Assembly: GCA_023653625.1 (NCBI GenBank)
Contig: CM042900.1
Location: 24,785,144-24,849,143, forward strand
Origin: Triadica sebifera
Lineage: Eukaryota > Streptophyta > Magnoliopsida > Malpighiales > Euphorbiaceae
Length of the DNA: 64,000 nucleotides
Direction: 5' to 3'
In this document: piece after piece, positions 1 through 14,411 of the stretch
Numbering within the stretch: position 1 is the first letter of the stretch
Layout: each line of letters starts with the position of its first letter
Notes under the pieces: model-generated
Database searches by the model: none
The model's input: only the letters and a program-made list of their open reading frames with translations
Told to the model about the DNA's origin: nothing
Program-made: the position numbers and the translations under genes

Positions 1-845
1 TTGAAGTGTATAATTGAGAATGGTTAAATAGGTCAAGAGTACATAATTTGTTTCATATCCTCTATTTAACTATGAGAAAGGTTTTCTCTGGAAAAAAAAA
101 AAAAAAAAAAGAAAAAGTATGAGAAAAGTTCCATTAATTAGTAACTGTTGCTTAATATTTCTGATTTTTGAATTATTTCGAAAAATAATTAATTGAAATA
201 TTAGATATACAACAAATTTATTAAATTCGAAATTGTGAGTGATGACAATTCTGAGGAGATGAGTTTAGGGAGGAGACGTCATGCGTCTGAATCAGCAAAA
301 GAATCCACTGCCACTCAAAGGGTTTTCTTTTTTCGTTTTTGGGTAAGCAAAGGGTTTCCTTTTTTTTTTTTTTAATGAACTAAATCAATCAAACTAAAAG
401 ATTCTTGTAATCGGAGGAAGTCGATGCATTTTAGTGGAAGTGTTTAGTAAATGGAGGGCAATGATTGTTACATGTGTCTTGAAGACTTTAACAAAAGTAA
501 CTTTAGACTTGAGCCAGTGGATTCCCATTCCATTATTGATGCTATATATTATTACAAACATTCTGCCTTCTTCTCATGTTCCATATAGCCTACCTTCCTT
601 AAATCCAGGTCTATTTTCGCAATCTTTCTTTCTTTCTTTATCGATTTTCTTATTTATATTCTCCAATGCATATAGATACTGGTAATTATTTAAGAAAGAA
701 TGTGTAGTTGGTATACATTATTTGATAATTATAATACAATTATTCCAACGTTTTTGTTTTGTTACTATTGTAATTTGATGGGTATGATGATTTGTTGAAA
801 CTATATTTTTATTTTATAGGTTATTGAAGTGATCGACTGAGTCAG
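1..845. other. Upstream region of the receptor-kinase gene
   Basis: No convincing coding sequence. It is AT-rich with an A-tract near 93-110 and a T-tract near 360-373. It should hold the promoter and 5' leader of the gene starting at 846, but I cannot point to a TATA box or transcription start with confidence. The short open frame at 434-685 looks like chance. Confidence 0.5.
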
Positions 846-2550
846 ATGGAAAGAAGCATAGTTATTGAAGTGTTTGTCACCTTCCTCTTTCTTGTTTTTT
901 GTCAGCCCTGTGGTGGCAGTCTTACTAGCACCGCTAACCTCCCCGCTACCGTTTACACTGGACGTTGTTCGTCCTACAGTAGTCGTTCATGTTCTGATGA
1001 ATTCAATTGCACTAGTCCTCATGGGTTGCCTTGCGATGAAGGTACATACATCATTACATATAAAAATACCTGTTTAGATTTAATTCATAGATCCTACTAG
1101 TGTTAAAATAGTAAGGTCAATTGTATCCATAATTCGTATATATTAACTTTAGGCTTTATAATATAGTTGTACTTAAAAAAAAGAAAATTCAATTTGTAAC
1201 TGTTAACTCCCAAAATTCATTTTGCTTTTAATAGCCATCCTTTAGAAAGATCAATTTATTGGTATACTAAGAGATGTTTGAAATTGATGTTAGACATCAA
1301 ATAAAAAAATAAATTAATATTTTTTATTTAATTAATTAATTTTTTTAATTTTTTATAAATTTTTTTTTTCTCAAATATATTTCTAGAAAAATTGTATCTC
1401 TTTACCAGTTTTTTTTTTTTTTAACTCAAATAGATTAAAAACAATTTTTTTCACATGCAATAACAAACATAATTACCTATCATGCCATTAAAATGTTTAT
1501 ATAAAATTTAGAGGGCCAATTTGTGTAGGAAAAAATGAAAAAATCGTAATAGTTAAAGGATAAAAGGCGAACTTTTATCTTTTCTTTTTATATATAAATC
1601 TTATATCACTCTTGGTCATCCTTTAAGAGTTTTGAGAGTTTATCCTTTAAGGAAAGTTAAGTTATAAAACTCAAAATTTAAGAATTGTGAGTACAGTATG
1701 ATTCTAGATGCCATACAAACAATTTTTTTTTTTTGCAACAAAACGCCGAACAAATCAATTAATAACTACTTTGTTTGTGTATGATATTTTTTTAATTTTT
1801 TTATTCATAAATAAAGTTATGTAACACATCTTTATATAGTTGAGTAAATAAGTTGAATCAGTTAATTGATGATTGTGAAAATTTTTGACAGCTTATGCTC
1901 TTAAGGCATTCATAAACGGGTTGGCTTTACCAGAAACACCATTCACTCGCGAAAATTGTAGCGTCTCCACAGAGAGTATTACCATTACATGCAGCTGCGA
2001 TACCAATCCAGACAATATTACTGTTTGTCATGTCACCGCCATGTATATTTATCCAACTTAACTCTCTATATATAATTAATTAATTATATAAATATAAAGT
2101 CCAAGGACCAAAATATTTATAAAGCTCAAGGACTCAATTGAATAAATTTATAAATTTGAAGGACAAAAATATTTTTGTTTTCATTTTATCTAATATAAAT
2201 ATAATGTTCTGCTCTTTTTTTTTTTCTCAATTCTTGAAATATAAAAATTATATACACTAAACTATACATTTTTAATTGGTTATTAAAGTATTGTTTTGTT
2301 TGGATCTGCTTATACCCTATAAGGAATTTAAAGAATTAAACGAAAATTTTAAGACTTAGGAATTTATAGTGTTTAATTTAGCCAATAAATTTTAATAAGC
2401 CATGGAAATTAAATAATTGATAAAAGTTTCTTATATATTAAGTCCTTCCTTTTTCTTGTTATTTCTGGATGGTAGAATTACGGCGGCCCCAGACCTGAGC
2501 AATGGAATTATTCATGACAGTGTGTCTAAGCTCTCTTACCTTCAGAATCT
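846..2550 (+). other. Receptor kinase exons 1-3: signal peptide, Cys-rich cap, first LRR
   Basis: Exon 1 (846-1041) begins with a hydrophobic stretch (residues about 5-25, VFVTFLFLVF core) followed by a Cys-rich segment. Exon 2 (1892-2042) has the paired-cysteine motif CSCDTN...VCHVTAI that caps the LRR region in this family. Exon 3 (2476-2550) is a 75-bp LRR unit ending in YLQNL. The exon 2 donor (CAT|GTATAT) and exon 3 acceptor (GGTAG|AATTAC) are inferred from frame and family fit, so this is the least certain part of the model. Confidence 0.75.
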
Positions 2551-5500
2551 GTAAGTATTATGTTTTTTATCCTATCGGGCTATCTCCTAAAGTCATCATT
2601 TGTTTTATTTGTTTTATTAATTTTTTTTAAAGAAAAAATGATATCAGAACCAAATATTTGTAAGTGGAGTTAATCGCGTTTAATAAGTTAATATATGAGA
2701 AAGAAATTGAAAACACATAATTTATGTAGTTTAGCAATTCATCCACGAAAGAAGGTAGAAAATCCACTAATAAATTGAAAGTCATAAACAAAATATTATG
2801 CAAACCCAAAAGCCAATTGTACTTCCAAATTTCTCTAAAAACTAGGCAAACAATATTTTATCATATAAGTTCAAGAGCTTATTATGCGTGAAGTAAATCT
2901 TGTTATGAAAAGATTTTGACACAATCTTTTCCTTGCCAAGAAAGAATTTTCTTTATCATGGAACACTTGAGCTCTGGGGTCTATCAGATATATCAAACTA
3001 AAATTCTAATTAAATCCCTTCAAAAAAAAAAATAATGAAGATAATAGGAATTGTGCCTTAGTTGACCACAGATATTGACTTTATGGATAATAAATCTCGA
3101 GTTTGATTTTCATAAAATACATCATTGAAGGAGGATTATAAAAATTTAACTGTAACTACGCTTATCAAACCGTAAAATGGTAATATAAAAAAAAAAAAAA
3201 AGAGATAAAAACACTTCGCAATGTATTAGCATATTTATATGTAGGACAAAGATTTAGATAATATATATTTTTCTTTTCGAGAAAGAAAAAAAAAATCCCA
3301 GCAACAAAATAGGTACTCTCATGTGGTAAGCAGTACCACTAGTATCTATCGAATAGAAGAAAACTAGCTCTAATTGGACAAAAATCATTCTAGAAAAAGC
3401 GCTCTTCTTGATTGAAAGCAGTATTAACCAAAAAATATAACTACCATATTAGTCTCTATAACATGAATGATATGAACTTTTCAATGCCTTTTAATATAAC
3501 ATCACCTATCCTTCTTATAAAACCCTTTTTAGAAACATTTAACATATTATAACATATTTGAAACTTAAAATATATAATATAAAATACTACACATAGTCTT
3601 CCTAATCACAACTTTATATATATATAACCAGAATGAAATTTTAGCACATCAAAATAATAAATACAATTAAAAAATCAACATGTTCAAAATAATAAAATAC
3701 AACAGTTGTCATTGTTGTTAGGTTATATCATATAGGTTTACAAATTATAATCTCTTATCTACAAATCTAGAAGCTACTGGTTATACTTGTAATTTATGCG
3801 AGAAAAAGTAGACTATCGCACTAATAATATAATTCAATAGTGTAAAAATCTTATAATTGTTGAAATATGACAATCCCACATCGGAAAGAGATGATTTTTC
3901 CACCATAGCATTAGGCTATAAAAGGACTTCATCCCCTCTTAACAATTCATCCCAAAAACCACCAATCTCTCTACTTCTAAGATTGGTTGTATTTTTCCTC
4001 TCTCTCTTGTAATATTTCACTTTGTAATATTTCTTTGAAATAGTGAAATATTATTTTAGTAGTGTCCGAGGACGTAGGCATAATTGGCTGAACCTCGTTA
4101 AATTCTGGTGTTCCTTTTATTTCTATTTAATAGCTATTGTCGGGTCTTTTACTTTGTGATATATTGTGCTTTAAATTATCTTAGAAAAATTCTGTCACCA
4201 AGACTCAAGAGTCTAAGGAAGTTGGTTTTTAAGGGAGACCATTTGTGACTCCACCAACTACCTGGGAATTTTTCTTTGTCTTAATTTTTGGCACAATTAT
4301 TCATTTTGGTGGAAACTAACCCGATTTCCACAACAATTGGTATCAGAGCCAAGGTTACTGAGTTATATGCTCTGTGGTTGCGGCGTAAGCTGATCTTCCA
4401 CATCAGAAAGGTTTCCTTGGATTCTTGGGTATTCCGCATTTGAAAGCTATTAAATAGTCTTAAAAAGGAAATGGCAAGAGACGGACAAAAATCCACAATG
4501 GACACAACAGCTTCTACTTCATCAATTTTGGCGAGAACTGCTGTGGCAAATACGAGAATTGCAGTGGAGATTTTTGATGGTACAGGCCATTTCGGCATGT
4601 GGCAAGGTGAAGTTCTAGACGCCTTATTTCAGCAAGGCTTAGACATTGCCATTGAGGGAGAAAAGCCAGAAGGTGCAGATGAGAAGGAATGGAAGACAAT
4701 CAATCGTTTGGCATGTGGTACAATTCGATCGTGCCTGTCCAGAGAGCAGAAGTATGTCTTTTGTAAAGAAACTTCTGCAAGTAAATTGTGGAAGGCACTG
4801 GAGGAAAAATTCTTGAAAAAGAGCAGTCAAAATAAGCTTCATATGAAGAAAAGACTGTTCAGATTCACATATGTTCCTGGTACCACGATGAATGATCACA
4901 TCACCAATTTCAATCAACTTGTAGCAGATCTGATGAACTTGGATGTGACATTTGAAGATGAAGATTTGGCCATAATGCTGTTGGGATCCCTTCCTGAGGA
5001 GTTTGAGTTTCTAGAAACTACTCTACTCCATGGGAAAGCTGAGGTGTCTCTTAGTGAAGTATGTGCTGCACTATACAGCTATGAATTGAGGAGAAAAGAC
5101 AAGAAGGATAGCACCAGTGGAGCAGCTGAAGCTTTGATAGTAAGAGGCCGTTCGAAAAATAAGAACATGGGAAAGAAAGACAGATCAAAGTCCAGAGTGG
5201 GCAAAGATGAATGTGCCTTTTGTCGAGAAAAGGGGCACTGGAAGAAAGATTGTCCTAAGTTGAGAAGCAAATCTGGCAAAGGCAAGTCTGTTGCAGATTC
5301 AAATGTAGCTGAATGTGATGATTCAGATTTTTCATTAGCATTGATGCCATCAATAAGCAGTTCGACTGCTTGGATCCTGGATTCAGGCTGTAGCCACCAT
5401 ATGTGTCCCAATCGGGAATGGTTTTTCGATTTTAAAGAAATTGAAGGTGGAGTTGTCTATACAGCAAATGACAGCCCTTGCAAAACAACTGGAATTGGTT

Positions 5501-8500
5501 CAATCCAATTGAGGAATCGTGATGGATCAATCAAAACTCTGACAGACGTAAGATATGTGCCCAGTCTGACGAAAAACCTCATTTCTATGGGAATCCTTGG
5601 GAGAAAGGGTTTCACTATAATCATTAAAAATGAAGTAATGAAGGTTATATCTGGAGCACTTGTGGTGATGAAAGGAGTTCAAAGGAGCAACAACTTGTAT
5701 TACTATGAAGGCAATACAGTTGTTGGAACAACAGCAGCAGTTTCTAGTGATGACCATGAGCTAGAAATAACCAGATTGTGGCATATGCGCTTGGGGCATG
5801 CAGGCGAAAAATCCTTGAAACTTCTGGCGAATCAAGGATTATTGCAAGGAGTGCGAACCTGCAAATTAGACTTCTGTGAGCATTGCATCAAAGGGAAGCA
5901 GACGAGAGTGAAGTTTGGCACTGCAATCCATGATACCAAGGGTATTCTGGATTATGTTCACTCAGATGTATGGGGTCCTTCCAAAACTGCTTCAATGGGA
6001 GGTAAACACTACTATGTTACCTTTGTTGATGATTGTTCAAGAAGAGTATGGGTGTATACAATGAAGACAAAGGATGAAGTGTTGGAAGTTTTTCTCATCT
6101 GGAAGAAGATGGTAGAAACTCAGACGGGCAGAAAGATCAAGTGTCTTCGAACAGACAATGGCGGAGAGTACACAAGTGATCCCTTCATGAAAGTTTGCAG
6201 AAATGAAGGAATTGTTCGACATTTCACTGTCAGAAATACACCACAACAGAATGGGGTGGCTGAACGCATGAACCGAACTCTACTGGAGAAAGTTCGGTGT
6301 ATGTTGTCTAATGCTGGATTAGGCAGACAGTTTTGGGCTGAGGCTGTAACATACGCATGTCATCTCATTAATCGTTTGCCATCAACTGCTATCAATGGCA
6401 AAACACCTTTGGAGGTGTGGTATGGAAAACCTGCTACAGATTATAATTCCTTACATGTGTTTGGTTCCACTGCATACTATCATGTTAAGGAATCAAAGTT
6501 AGATCCAAGGGCAAAGAAAGCTATCTTTATGGGGATATCCTCTGGTATCAAAGGATATCGACTATGGTGCCCAGAGACGAAGAAAATAATCTTTAGTAGA
6601 GATGTTACCTTTGATGAGTCTACCATGTTAAAGGTAACAAAGGAGCAGACGAATGGTTCTCCACAGCAGGTGGAGGAAACTCCCAAACAGGTGGAGTTTG
6701 ATAGAAGAAGAATTGTTGATCCAACAATTGTAAAGTCTGATAAAATTACTCATACGGAAGAAGAGGAGATAATGGTAGAAAATGGATCAGATGAGGAAGC
6801 AGAGGTTTCAGCACAAGAACCTCCTCAGCAACTTGAGCCAATTGCACTACGAAAGCCGAAAAGGAATATTAAAAAACCTGTTCGACTTGAAGATATGACT
6901 AATTATACATCTTCAGTAGATGATGAGATTCCTTCCACTTATTGTGAAGCTATTCAAAGCTCAGAAGAAGAAAAGTGGAGAAAGGCTATGGAAGAAGAGA
7001 TGCAGTCCCTTGAAAAGAATCAGACATGGAAGCTAGCAAGTCTGCCAAAGGGAAAGAAAGCGATTGACTGTAAATGGGTTTATGCAAAGAAAGACGGATT
7101 TCCTGATAAGAATGATATCCGCTACAAGGCAAGATTGGTAGCTAAAGGCTACGCTCAGAAGGAGGGAATTGATTATAATGAAGTATTTTCTCCAGTTGTA
7201 AAACATTCCTCCATAAGAATACTGCTGGCTTTGGTAGCACAATTTGATCTGGAACTAGTTCAGCTGGATGTAAAAACTGCATTTTTACATGGAGACTTAG
7301 AAGAAGAAATCTACATGACTCAGCCAGAAGGATTTAAAGTTGCTGGAAAAGAAAATTTGGCGTGCAAGTTGAGCAAATCGTTGTATGGATTGAAGCAATC
7401 TCCAAGACAGTGGTACAAACGATTTGACAAGTTTATGATAAGGCAGAAATACACAAGAAGCAAATATGATCATTGTGTATATTTACGCAAGCTACGGGAT
7501 GGTTCCTTTATCTATCTTCTCCTTTATGTTGATGATATGCTGATAGCTTCGAAAGATGAAGGAGAGATTCAGAAGTTAAAAGCTCAACTAAATCAGGAAT
7601 TTGAAATGAAGGATTTAGGGGAAGCTAAGAAGATTCTCGGTATGGAGATATGCAGAGACAGAAAATTGGGGAGACTTTGTTTGACTCAGAAACAATATCT
7701 GAGAAAAGTACTAAAGCGTTTTGGGATAAATGAGAATACAAAACCAGTTAGTACTCCACTTGCTCCTCATTTTAAGCTCAGTGCATCTTTATCTCCGAAA
7801 AGTGATGAAGAACGAGAATATATGTCAAAGGTTCCATATGCAAATGCTGTTGGTAGCTTGATGTATGCAATGGTGTGTACGAGGCCTGACATTTCACAAG
7901 CAGTTGGAGTTGTGAGCAGGTACATGCATGATCCTGGCAAAGGACATTGGCAAGCTGTGAAATGGATTCTACGGTATATTCAGAATACTGTAGATGTTGG
8001 TATAATGTTTGAGCAGGATGAGAAAAGTGGTCAATATATAGTTGGATATTGTGATTCCGACTATGCAGGTGATTTAGACAAATGTCGATCTACTACCGGT
8101 TATGTGTTCACACTTGCAAAGGCACCGGTTAGTTGGAAGTCCACCTTACAGTCAACAGTTGCTTTGTCTACAACAGAGGCAGAGTACATGGCAGTTTCAG
8201 AAGCTGTTAAGGAGGCAATTTGGCTTCAGGGGTTGTTGAATGACTTGGGAATTGGTCAGAAGCATGTCAAAGTGCATTGTGACAGTCAAAGTGCTATTTG
8301 TTTAGCAAAGAATCAAGTTTATCATACAAGGACGAAGCATATCGATGTTCGATATCATTTTGTACGGGAAATTCTTGAAGATGGTGGGATACTACTTCAG
8401 AAGATTTTGACTGCTGAAAATCCCGCAGATATGGCAACGAAAGTTGTGACAGGTGTCAAGTTCCAACATTGTTTGGACTTGATAAATGTTATTAGAATTT

Positions 8501-11500
8501 GAAATTGGGCGCTTTGAAGCGCATTTGAAGACATTACTGAAATTTGTAATATAAGAGTTTAGAGGATGTTTGTTTGGAATTGTGAGATTGTCAAGGTGGA
8601 GATTTGTTGAAATATGACAATCCCACATCGGAAAGAGATGATTTTTCCACCATAGCATTATGCTATAAAAGGACTTCATCCCCTCTTAACAATTCATCCC
8701 AAAAACCACCAATCTCTCTACTTCTAAGATTGGTTGTATTTTTCCTCTCTCTCTTGTAATATTTCACTTTGTAATATTTCTTTGAAATAGTGAAATATTA
8801 TTTTAGTAGTGTCCGAGGACGTAGGCATAATTGGCTGAACCTCGTTAAATTCTGGTGTTCCTTTTATTTCTATTTAATAGCTATTGTCGGGTCTTTTACT
8901 TTGTGATATATTGTGCTTTAAATTATCTTAGAAAAATTCTGTCACCAAGACTCAAGAGTCTAAGGAAGTTGGTTTTTAAGGGAGACCATTTGTGACTCCA
9001 CCAACTACCTGGGAATTTTTCTTTGTCTTAATTTTTGGCACAATTATTCATTTTGGTGGAAACTAACCCGATTTCCACAACAATAATAACAATCTTATTT
9101 GAATAAAATATAAATTTAAGGCGAAAACAATTCAAAGCTCAAAACTCTTTTTAGTAAAGACAAATTATAAATATATTTTTTTTTCATTTGAATTCGTAAT
9201 CAACTTAGAAAAATAATGAAATATTATATTTCTAATTTATTTATAATATCTTTTTCATTCACCCACATATTATAATATTTTAGGCTTATCCCTAGAAAAT
9301 ATTTTATCATAAAATAATGAAATATTATATTTATAATTTCTTTATAATATCTTTTTCATTCACCCACATATTATAATATTTTAGGCTTATCCCTATAAAA
9401 ATATTTTATCGTATATCAACACATGATCCATAGAAAATACACATAATCTAAATATAATATCATTTAGTCCACATAAATATACATGATTGAAAAAATATAT
9501 CAGGTGATCAATAAATATGCATAAAATAATAATATCTCATTGATTCACAGAAATACACAAGATCATAAATTCTAGCCTATTTGCATGTCAACAATACCTT
9601 AATTCATGTATAAGCTAACATGTGGGCAAAATTCATCATTTTCATAACTCAATTTCGATAATTCATTTATTTACATTTTAGGGCATAAAGAAAATTTTCA
9701 TCATAAGGAAAATTTTATAAAATTTTATAGTACATTTAATATTTAAATTCTCTTAAAAACCAGTAAAGTATTTCAAATTTACTATTTGCAAAAATTCATA
9801 TTTTTCACATAAATATCTTTTTCTTCACAATTTATCTAAAATTAATAAAAAAAATATGACTAATATTATAAGGATAATTGCACTAACATTTTCCTCTACT
9901 CACTACACACTGGTACCTGATGGCTTTTTCCTTATATCTCTTGTCAAGATTATCAAACTTGATTCGATCAAAGACTTGAAAAAAGTAACGGGTTAAAGGT
10001 TTAACCGGAATCAAATTGGTCTATATAAAAATTTCTAAAAAATAATATTTAACATGTATCATATCTAAAATAATCTATACAATACATAATTCACATACAA
10101 TAATATATTCAAGTTATTATAATAATGCCTAAAATTATTTGAATTATAATTTATAATTAAATACTGTTGAAAATTATACAATTGAGAATCTATTTTTATA
10201 TAAAATAATTTATATATGTCTATATATAAATTTTTATTTATTCTCCATTATTTATATATATGAATTAATTTCTAAATTAAAATATTTTTTTATAAAAATA
10301 AAAATAATATATATATTTAATAATATTTACTAATAAAAAATTAAATTTAAGTTTATATATTTAGATTGATATAAATATAAAAAAAATTGAAAAAATCATT
10401 CAAACTCAGCCGGATCGACCGGTTTAACAGTTTTTCCACCTATCCAATTTTTCCAAATTTACTACTCAAAACTATTCAGTCTGATGACCAATCAACTAAA
10501 TATTCATTACATGAAATTGCAACGTTTTATTAAATCAACTAAATATTCATATTAAATATTATATTAAAATAGAATTTTCAAACTAATATGTTCGTATTTA
10601 GACTATGATTGATACATATCTGTTATAGTACATACGACAAAAATATGTGTATACGGTCAAAATTTAAACTATGGACGTGACACTTAAGCAACTCTTTGAT
10701 GCAAGCTACTAGATTCACATTATAAGCGAAAGCAGCGAACCCAAACCAACATTGAACTTGCTTGTAGCACACTCATGTTATCAAGTTAGACCAACACCTT
10801 CCGCCAATCCATGTCCCAAGTCTATTGCAATCCAGTGAACATCTCCCAAAGCTCTACTTTGCAGGAGGTACACGGTCTCAACTTCATTGAAAAACCACCT
10901 AACCAATTACCATAGACATCCCGAACCACGCCCCCTGTTGTGCTCAATATCGAGCTATTTTTAAAAGCGCCATTTGTGTTCAACAGACAAACCCCATGGG
11001 AAGAGAAATCCAACCAATAAAAAGCATCAATTTAAGGAGAAATTTCACCCATCACTGCAAGAGTATCAAATGTGACTAAACATGCTTGATACTGGGTTTG
11101 ACATTCTTAGGAACCGATGCTAAGCAAAGATAGCTTTGTTACACCATTTCTATAAATACCAACAAGTATAACCAAAACGAGCCACGCAATCTATGTCGTC
11201 CCTTGCTCGAAAACCATTCCTCAAATTTTTACAAAGTCGATCATTAAAGCTCAAATTAAAAAAAAAATCAGCATGACAATTTGGTGCTAGCAACTTGAAC
11301 CATACTGCCTTGGCAACTAGGCAACCCTGTAACACGTCAAATATTGTCAACCTCATAATGACTGATAGAGCATACAACATCCTGAGTCAGACGATGAGGG
11401 CAACACTTAGAATTAGTCAATAAAAGCCCTTGCGTACACAACCAAAGAAAAAAACTCTCACCTGGTAAGGATCATGCCAATTCCTGCTAGCTATTACAAG

Positions 11501-12652
11501 TATCATCCCTCTCAATCGTTAACAAAGAATGATATGCCAAAGAAATAAAAAAAAAAATTGACCTATTGGGAACAAGTTTCAAATCCGAACATCCTCACCT
11601 GCAACATCACCAGGAGTACAACTCATCTAGAATATCAAGCACAGACAAAGGAAGAAAGTCCTTAAAAAAAAATTATTCCAAACATTGTGTATGATTGCAT
11701 CCTTCAGACACGATTTATTAAAGATCAAAGGAATTAGCCTATTGGCATAATTAATGAGAGTCTCCTCAACAATCCATTTGTCTAACCAAAATGAGACAAT
11801 GACACCATTTGTTAATTATATTATTATTATTATTATTATTATTATTAAATTAATTTTGAAACAGGAATTTGGCCATCAACAACCTTCATTGTAACATTCC
11901 TCAGTCTTTAGATAGTCTGAGCAATTTGAAAATTCTGTAAGTATTTTTTTTCCAAATGTGTTTACTAGTAATTTGAATTGACATCTTTGTCTTCGGAATT
12001 CATTAGTTTCGATCTATTTTTTATTAATTTCTCTTGAATTTTAAAATGGGTTGGTTGAAATTCGACTCCTCTTTAAAGAACTTGATTTAAAAAAAAATAA
12101 AAACGAAATCTTTCATCTTCCACATTGTGTTTCCTCTCTATGAAGGATTTATAAAGCAGTAGATGAGAATGAACCTGGCCTCTTCTCTGTCTCTATCTCT
12201 TTAATTAATCCTATAATTTTATATTTATTACCTATTTCTTTTCCCATTTTATCATTTTTTTTTATTTTGAAAAAGGGACCTAGAAAAAGTAAGTTAAAAA
12301 TTGGCATGTGCCCAGTGGCATAAGACCACTAGGATCGGCTAGCAAAGCCAATTTCAAATTTTTATGTGGCATTGCTATTAGAATTTCATGGATAATTTGC
12401 TTGCAATAATTGAAAGAGATGAGAAGAAATTTAATGTGAATAAAAAAATTCATGGATTCCACTTCTATTATTTTATAATAAAATTTAAATTAAATATATA
12501 TTAAATTATTAATAGTATTCATAAATTGAAATTGATATCTATTACAGAAATATAATATATTTAAAAATACTGTTAAAATTTTACAGTAATGTTGGGCAAA
12601 CAAATTTCATTAATCTGGGCCCTCTCTCTATAGTGTTGGTTTCGATAGCCAC

Positions 12653-12731
<79 letters not shown>

Positions 12732-14319
12732 GGTGTGCAGCTGGTTAAGAATTTAAGAGAGATAATATAAGTTTTTTTTTTTTAAAAAAAACACAAAAAG
12801 CTTATTCCACCTCTGAATTAGTTTTGACTTTCAACTTCATGAAAGGAGTCTGCTCCAACATACCATTCATTTTTTTTATTATTATTATTATTATGTTGAA
12901 TTTTAAGCGTGCAATGAGTGATCTTCTATGCTCAGATATGCAGTGAGTCCTTTTAATTAAGTTTATAGGTAAATTTATATATTAAATTTTAATTAATTGA
13001 AAAATTACAGTATAACAAAAATCAACATGTGCTTTTAAAGGATAGTAATGAATAAATATGTTAGAAGATAATTTATTTTTTTAAAAAAATCACCCTTAAA
13101 AATTAATATCTTGAACATTTTTGGAGTAAAAAATTAAGTTTAATATTTAATAATGAGATAAGTATCATTAATAAAATAGCTGGCAACTTATGAGCCGGAA
13201 AAAGGGGTAAATATACCTTGAAATTGAGCTGAGCATCAGAAGTGGAACTTAATGAGGGCAATAGAGGGTTTTTATCTCTCCAAAATTTTGAAATTTTTTT
13301 ATATATATAATATAATTAAAAATTATGAAAGTATTTTTCATTTTTGGCACTCCTATAATAAAATATGGCAATTAAAAATGATATTGTTTTATTTAAAAAA
13401 TTTTACTGTTTGGATGTTTTTAGTTTAATCTTCCAAAAATTTAGAGTCAAACTCCCCCAACTATGAGCATCAATACAATTGTATGATCTTGAAATTTTAT
13501 ATTTAATCTATTATGTATTTATAATATATAATAATCATTAATAATAAATAAAATTCACTTTATATATATAACAAAATATAAATATTCTTGTTAATAATTT
13601 TTGTAATTTAGATGTAACTTTTAACTATATTTAAATTACAAATACTAATGGCGAACAATTAATTGCTAATAATTAGCCACTGAAACAAGCAGGTAAAATT
13701 TCAGAGTTACAAATGAAAAGTTTTGGTTTTACTTCAGGAATTGACTTTTGAATTTATTAAAAAAAAAAGTCTATGAACTTCCTATATTTATAGATTTGAT
13801 AACTGTGGCAAGATTTTATCTTTTGGCCACTTAATTATTTGTTTATTTTATTAAAATCCATAGCTTAATTGTAATTTGCTGATCCATATATTTTTATTTT
13901 TTGTTTGATTCAAGATTTTTATGGTAGAAAATAAAGCAAAATAAACTTGACAAACAAGGTTAAATTATATAACAAAAAATTTCTTAAACTTTTTGTCTTT
14001 GTTTTCTATCAGATACTTGATATTTCAATTGTATTTTTCTCATACTATTATTTCTATCAATTATAAGAAGTTTTAAAAAATAATAATAACAAAAAACAAA
14101 ACTCATGGTGATATACTGATATCAAAATATTATTAAAAAATTAACAAATATTTATTTAGCATATTTTCCTTAAAAATTCATAGACTTCAAACAAAGTATT
14201 CTTACTTAATTCAAAGTGAAGGAACTATAAAACTTGAGAATGATGATTTTGATTTTGCTCAATTAGTGTGATTTGATGCTAAGCAAAGTAATTAAAATTG
14301 AAATAGATTATCAGAAGTA

Positions 14320-14411
<92 letters not shown>

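Larger units (their letters stand above)
3858..9082 (+). mobile_element. Complete young Ty1-copia retrotransposon in intron 3
   Basis: A 5225-bp element with 478-bp LTRs at 3858-4335 and 8605-9082, both beginning TGTTG and ending ACAACA. It is flanked by a perfect 5-bp target duplication ATAAT (3853-3857 and 9083-9087). A primer binding site matching initiator tRNA-Met (TGGTATCAGAGCC) follows the left LTR, and a polypurine tract (AAGGTGGAGATT) precedes the right one. One intact 4032-nt reading frame lies between. The LTRs differ at a single position that I can find (G at 3914, T at 8661), so insertion is very recent. It lies in the same orientation as the host gene. The domain order is copia; gag and RT features suggest the Tork/Tnt1-like branch, which I infer without a tree. 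Confidence 0.96.

Noticed and set aside
434..685. Open frame of 83 codons upstream of the receptor kinase
   Set aside because: No recognisable domain and no homology I know of. It lies in the presumed promoter or leader and is of chance length for AT-rich DNA.
4281..8679. Several minus-strand open frames of 60-110 codons across the intron-3 copia
   Set aside because: They lie opposite the intact polyprotein and show no independent signature.
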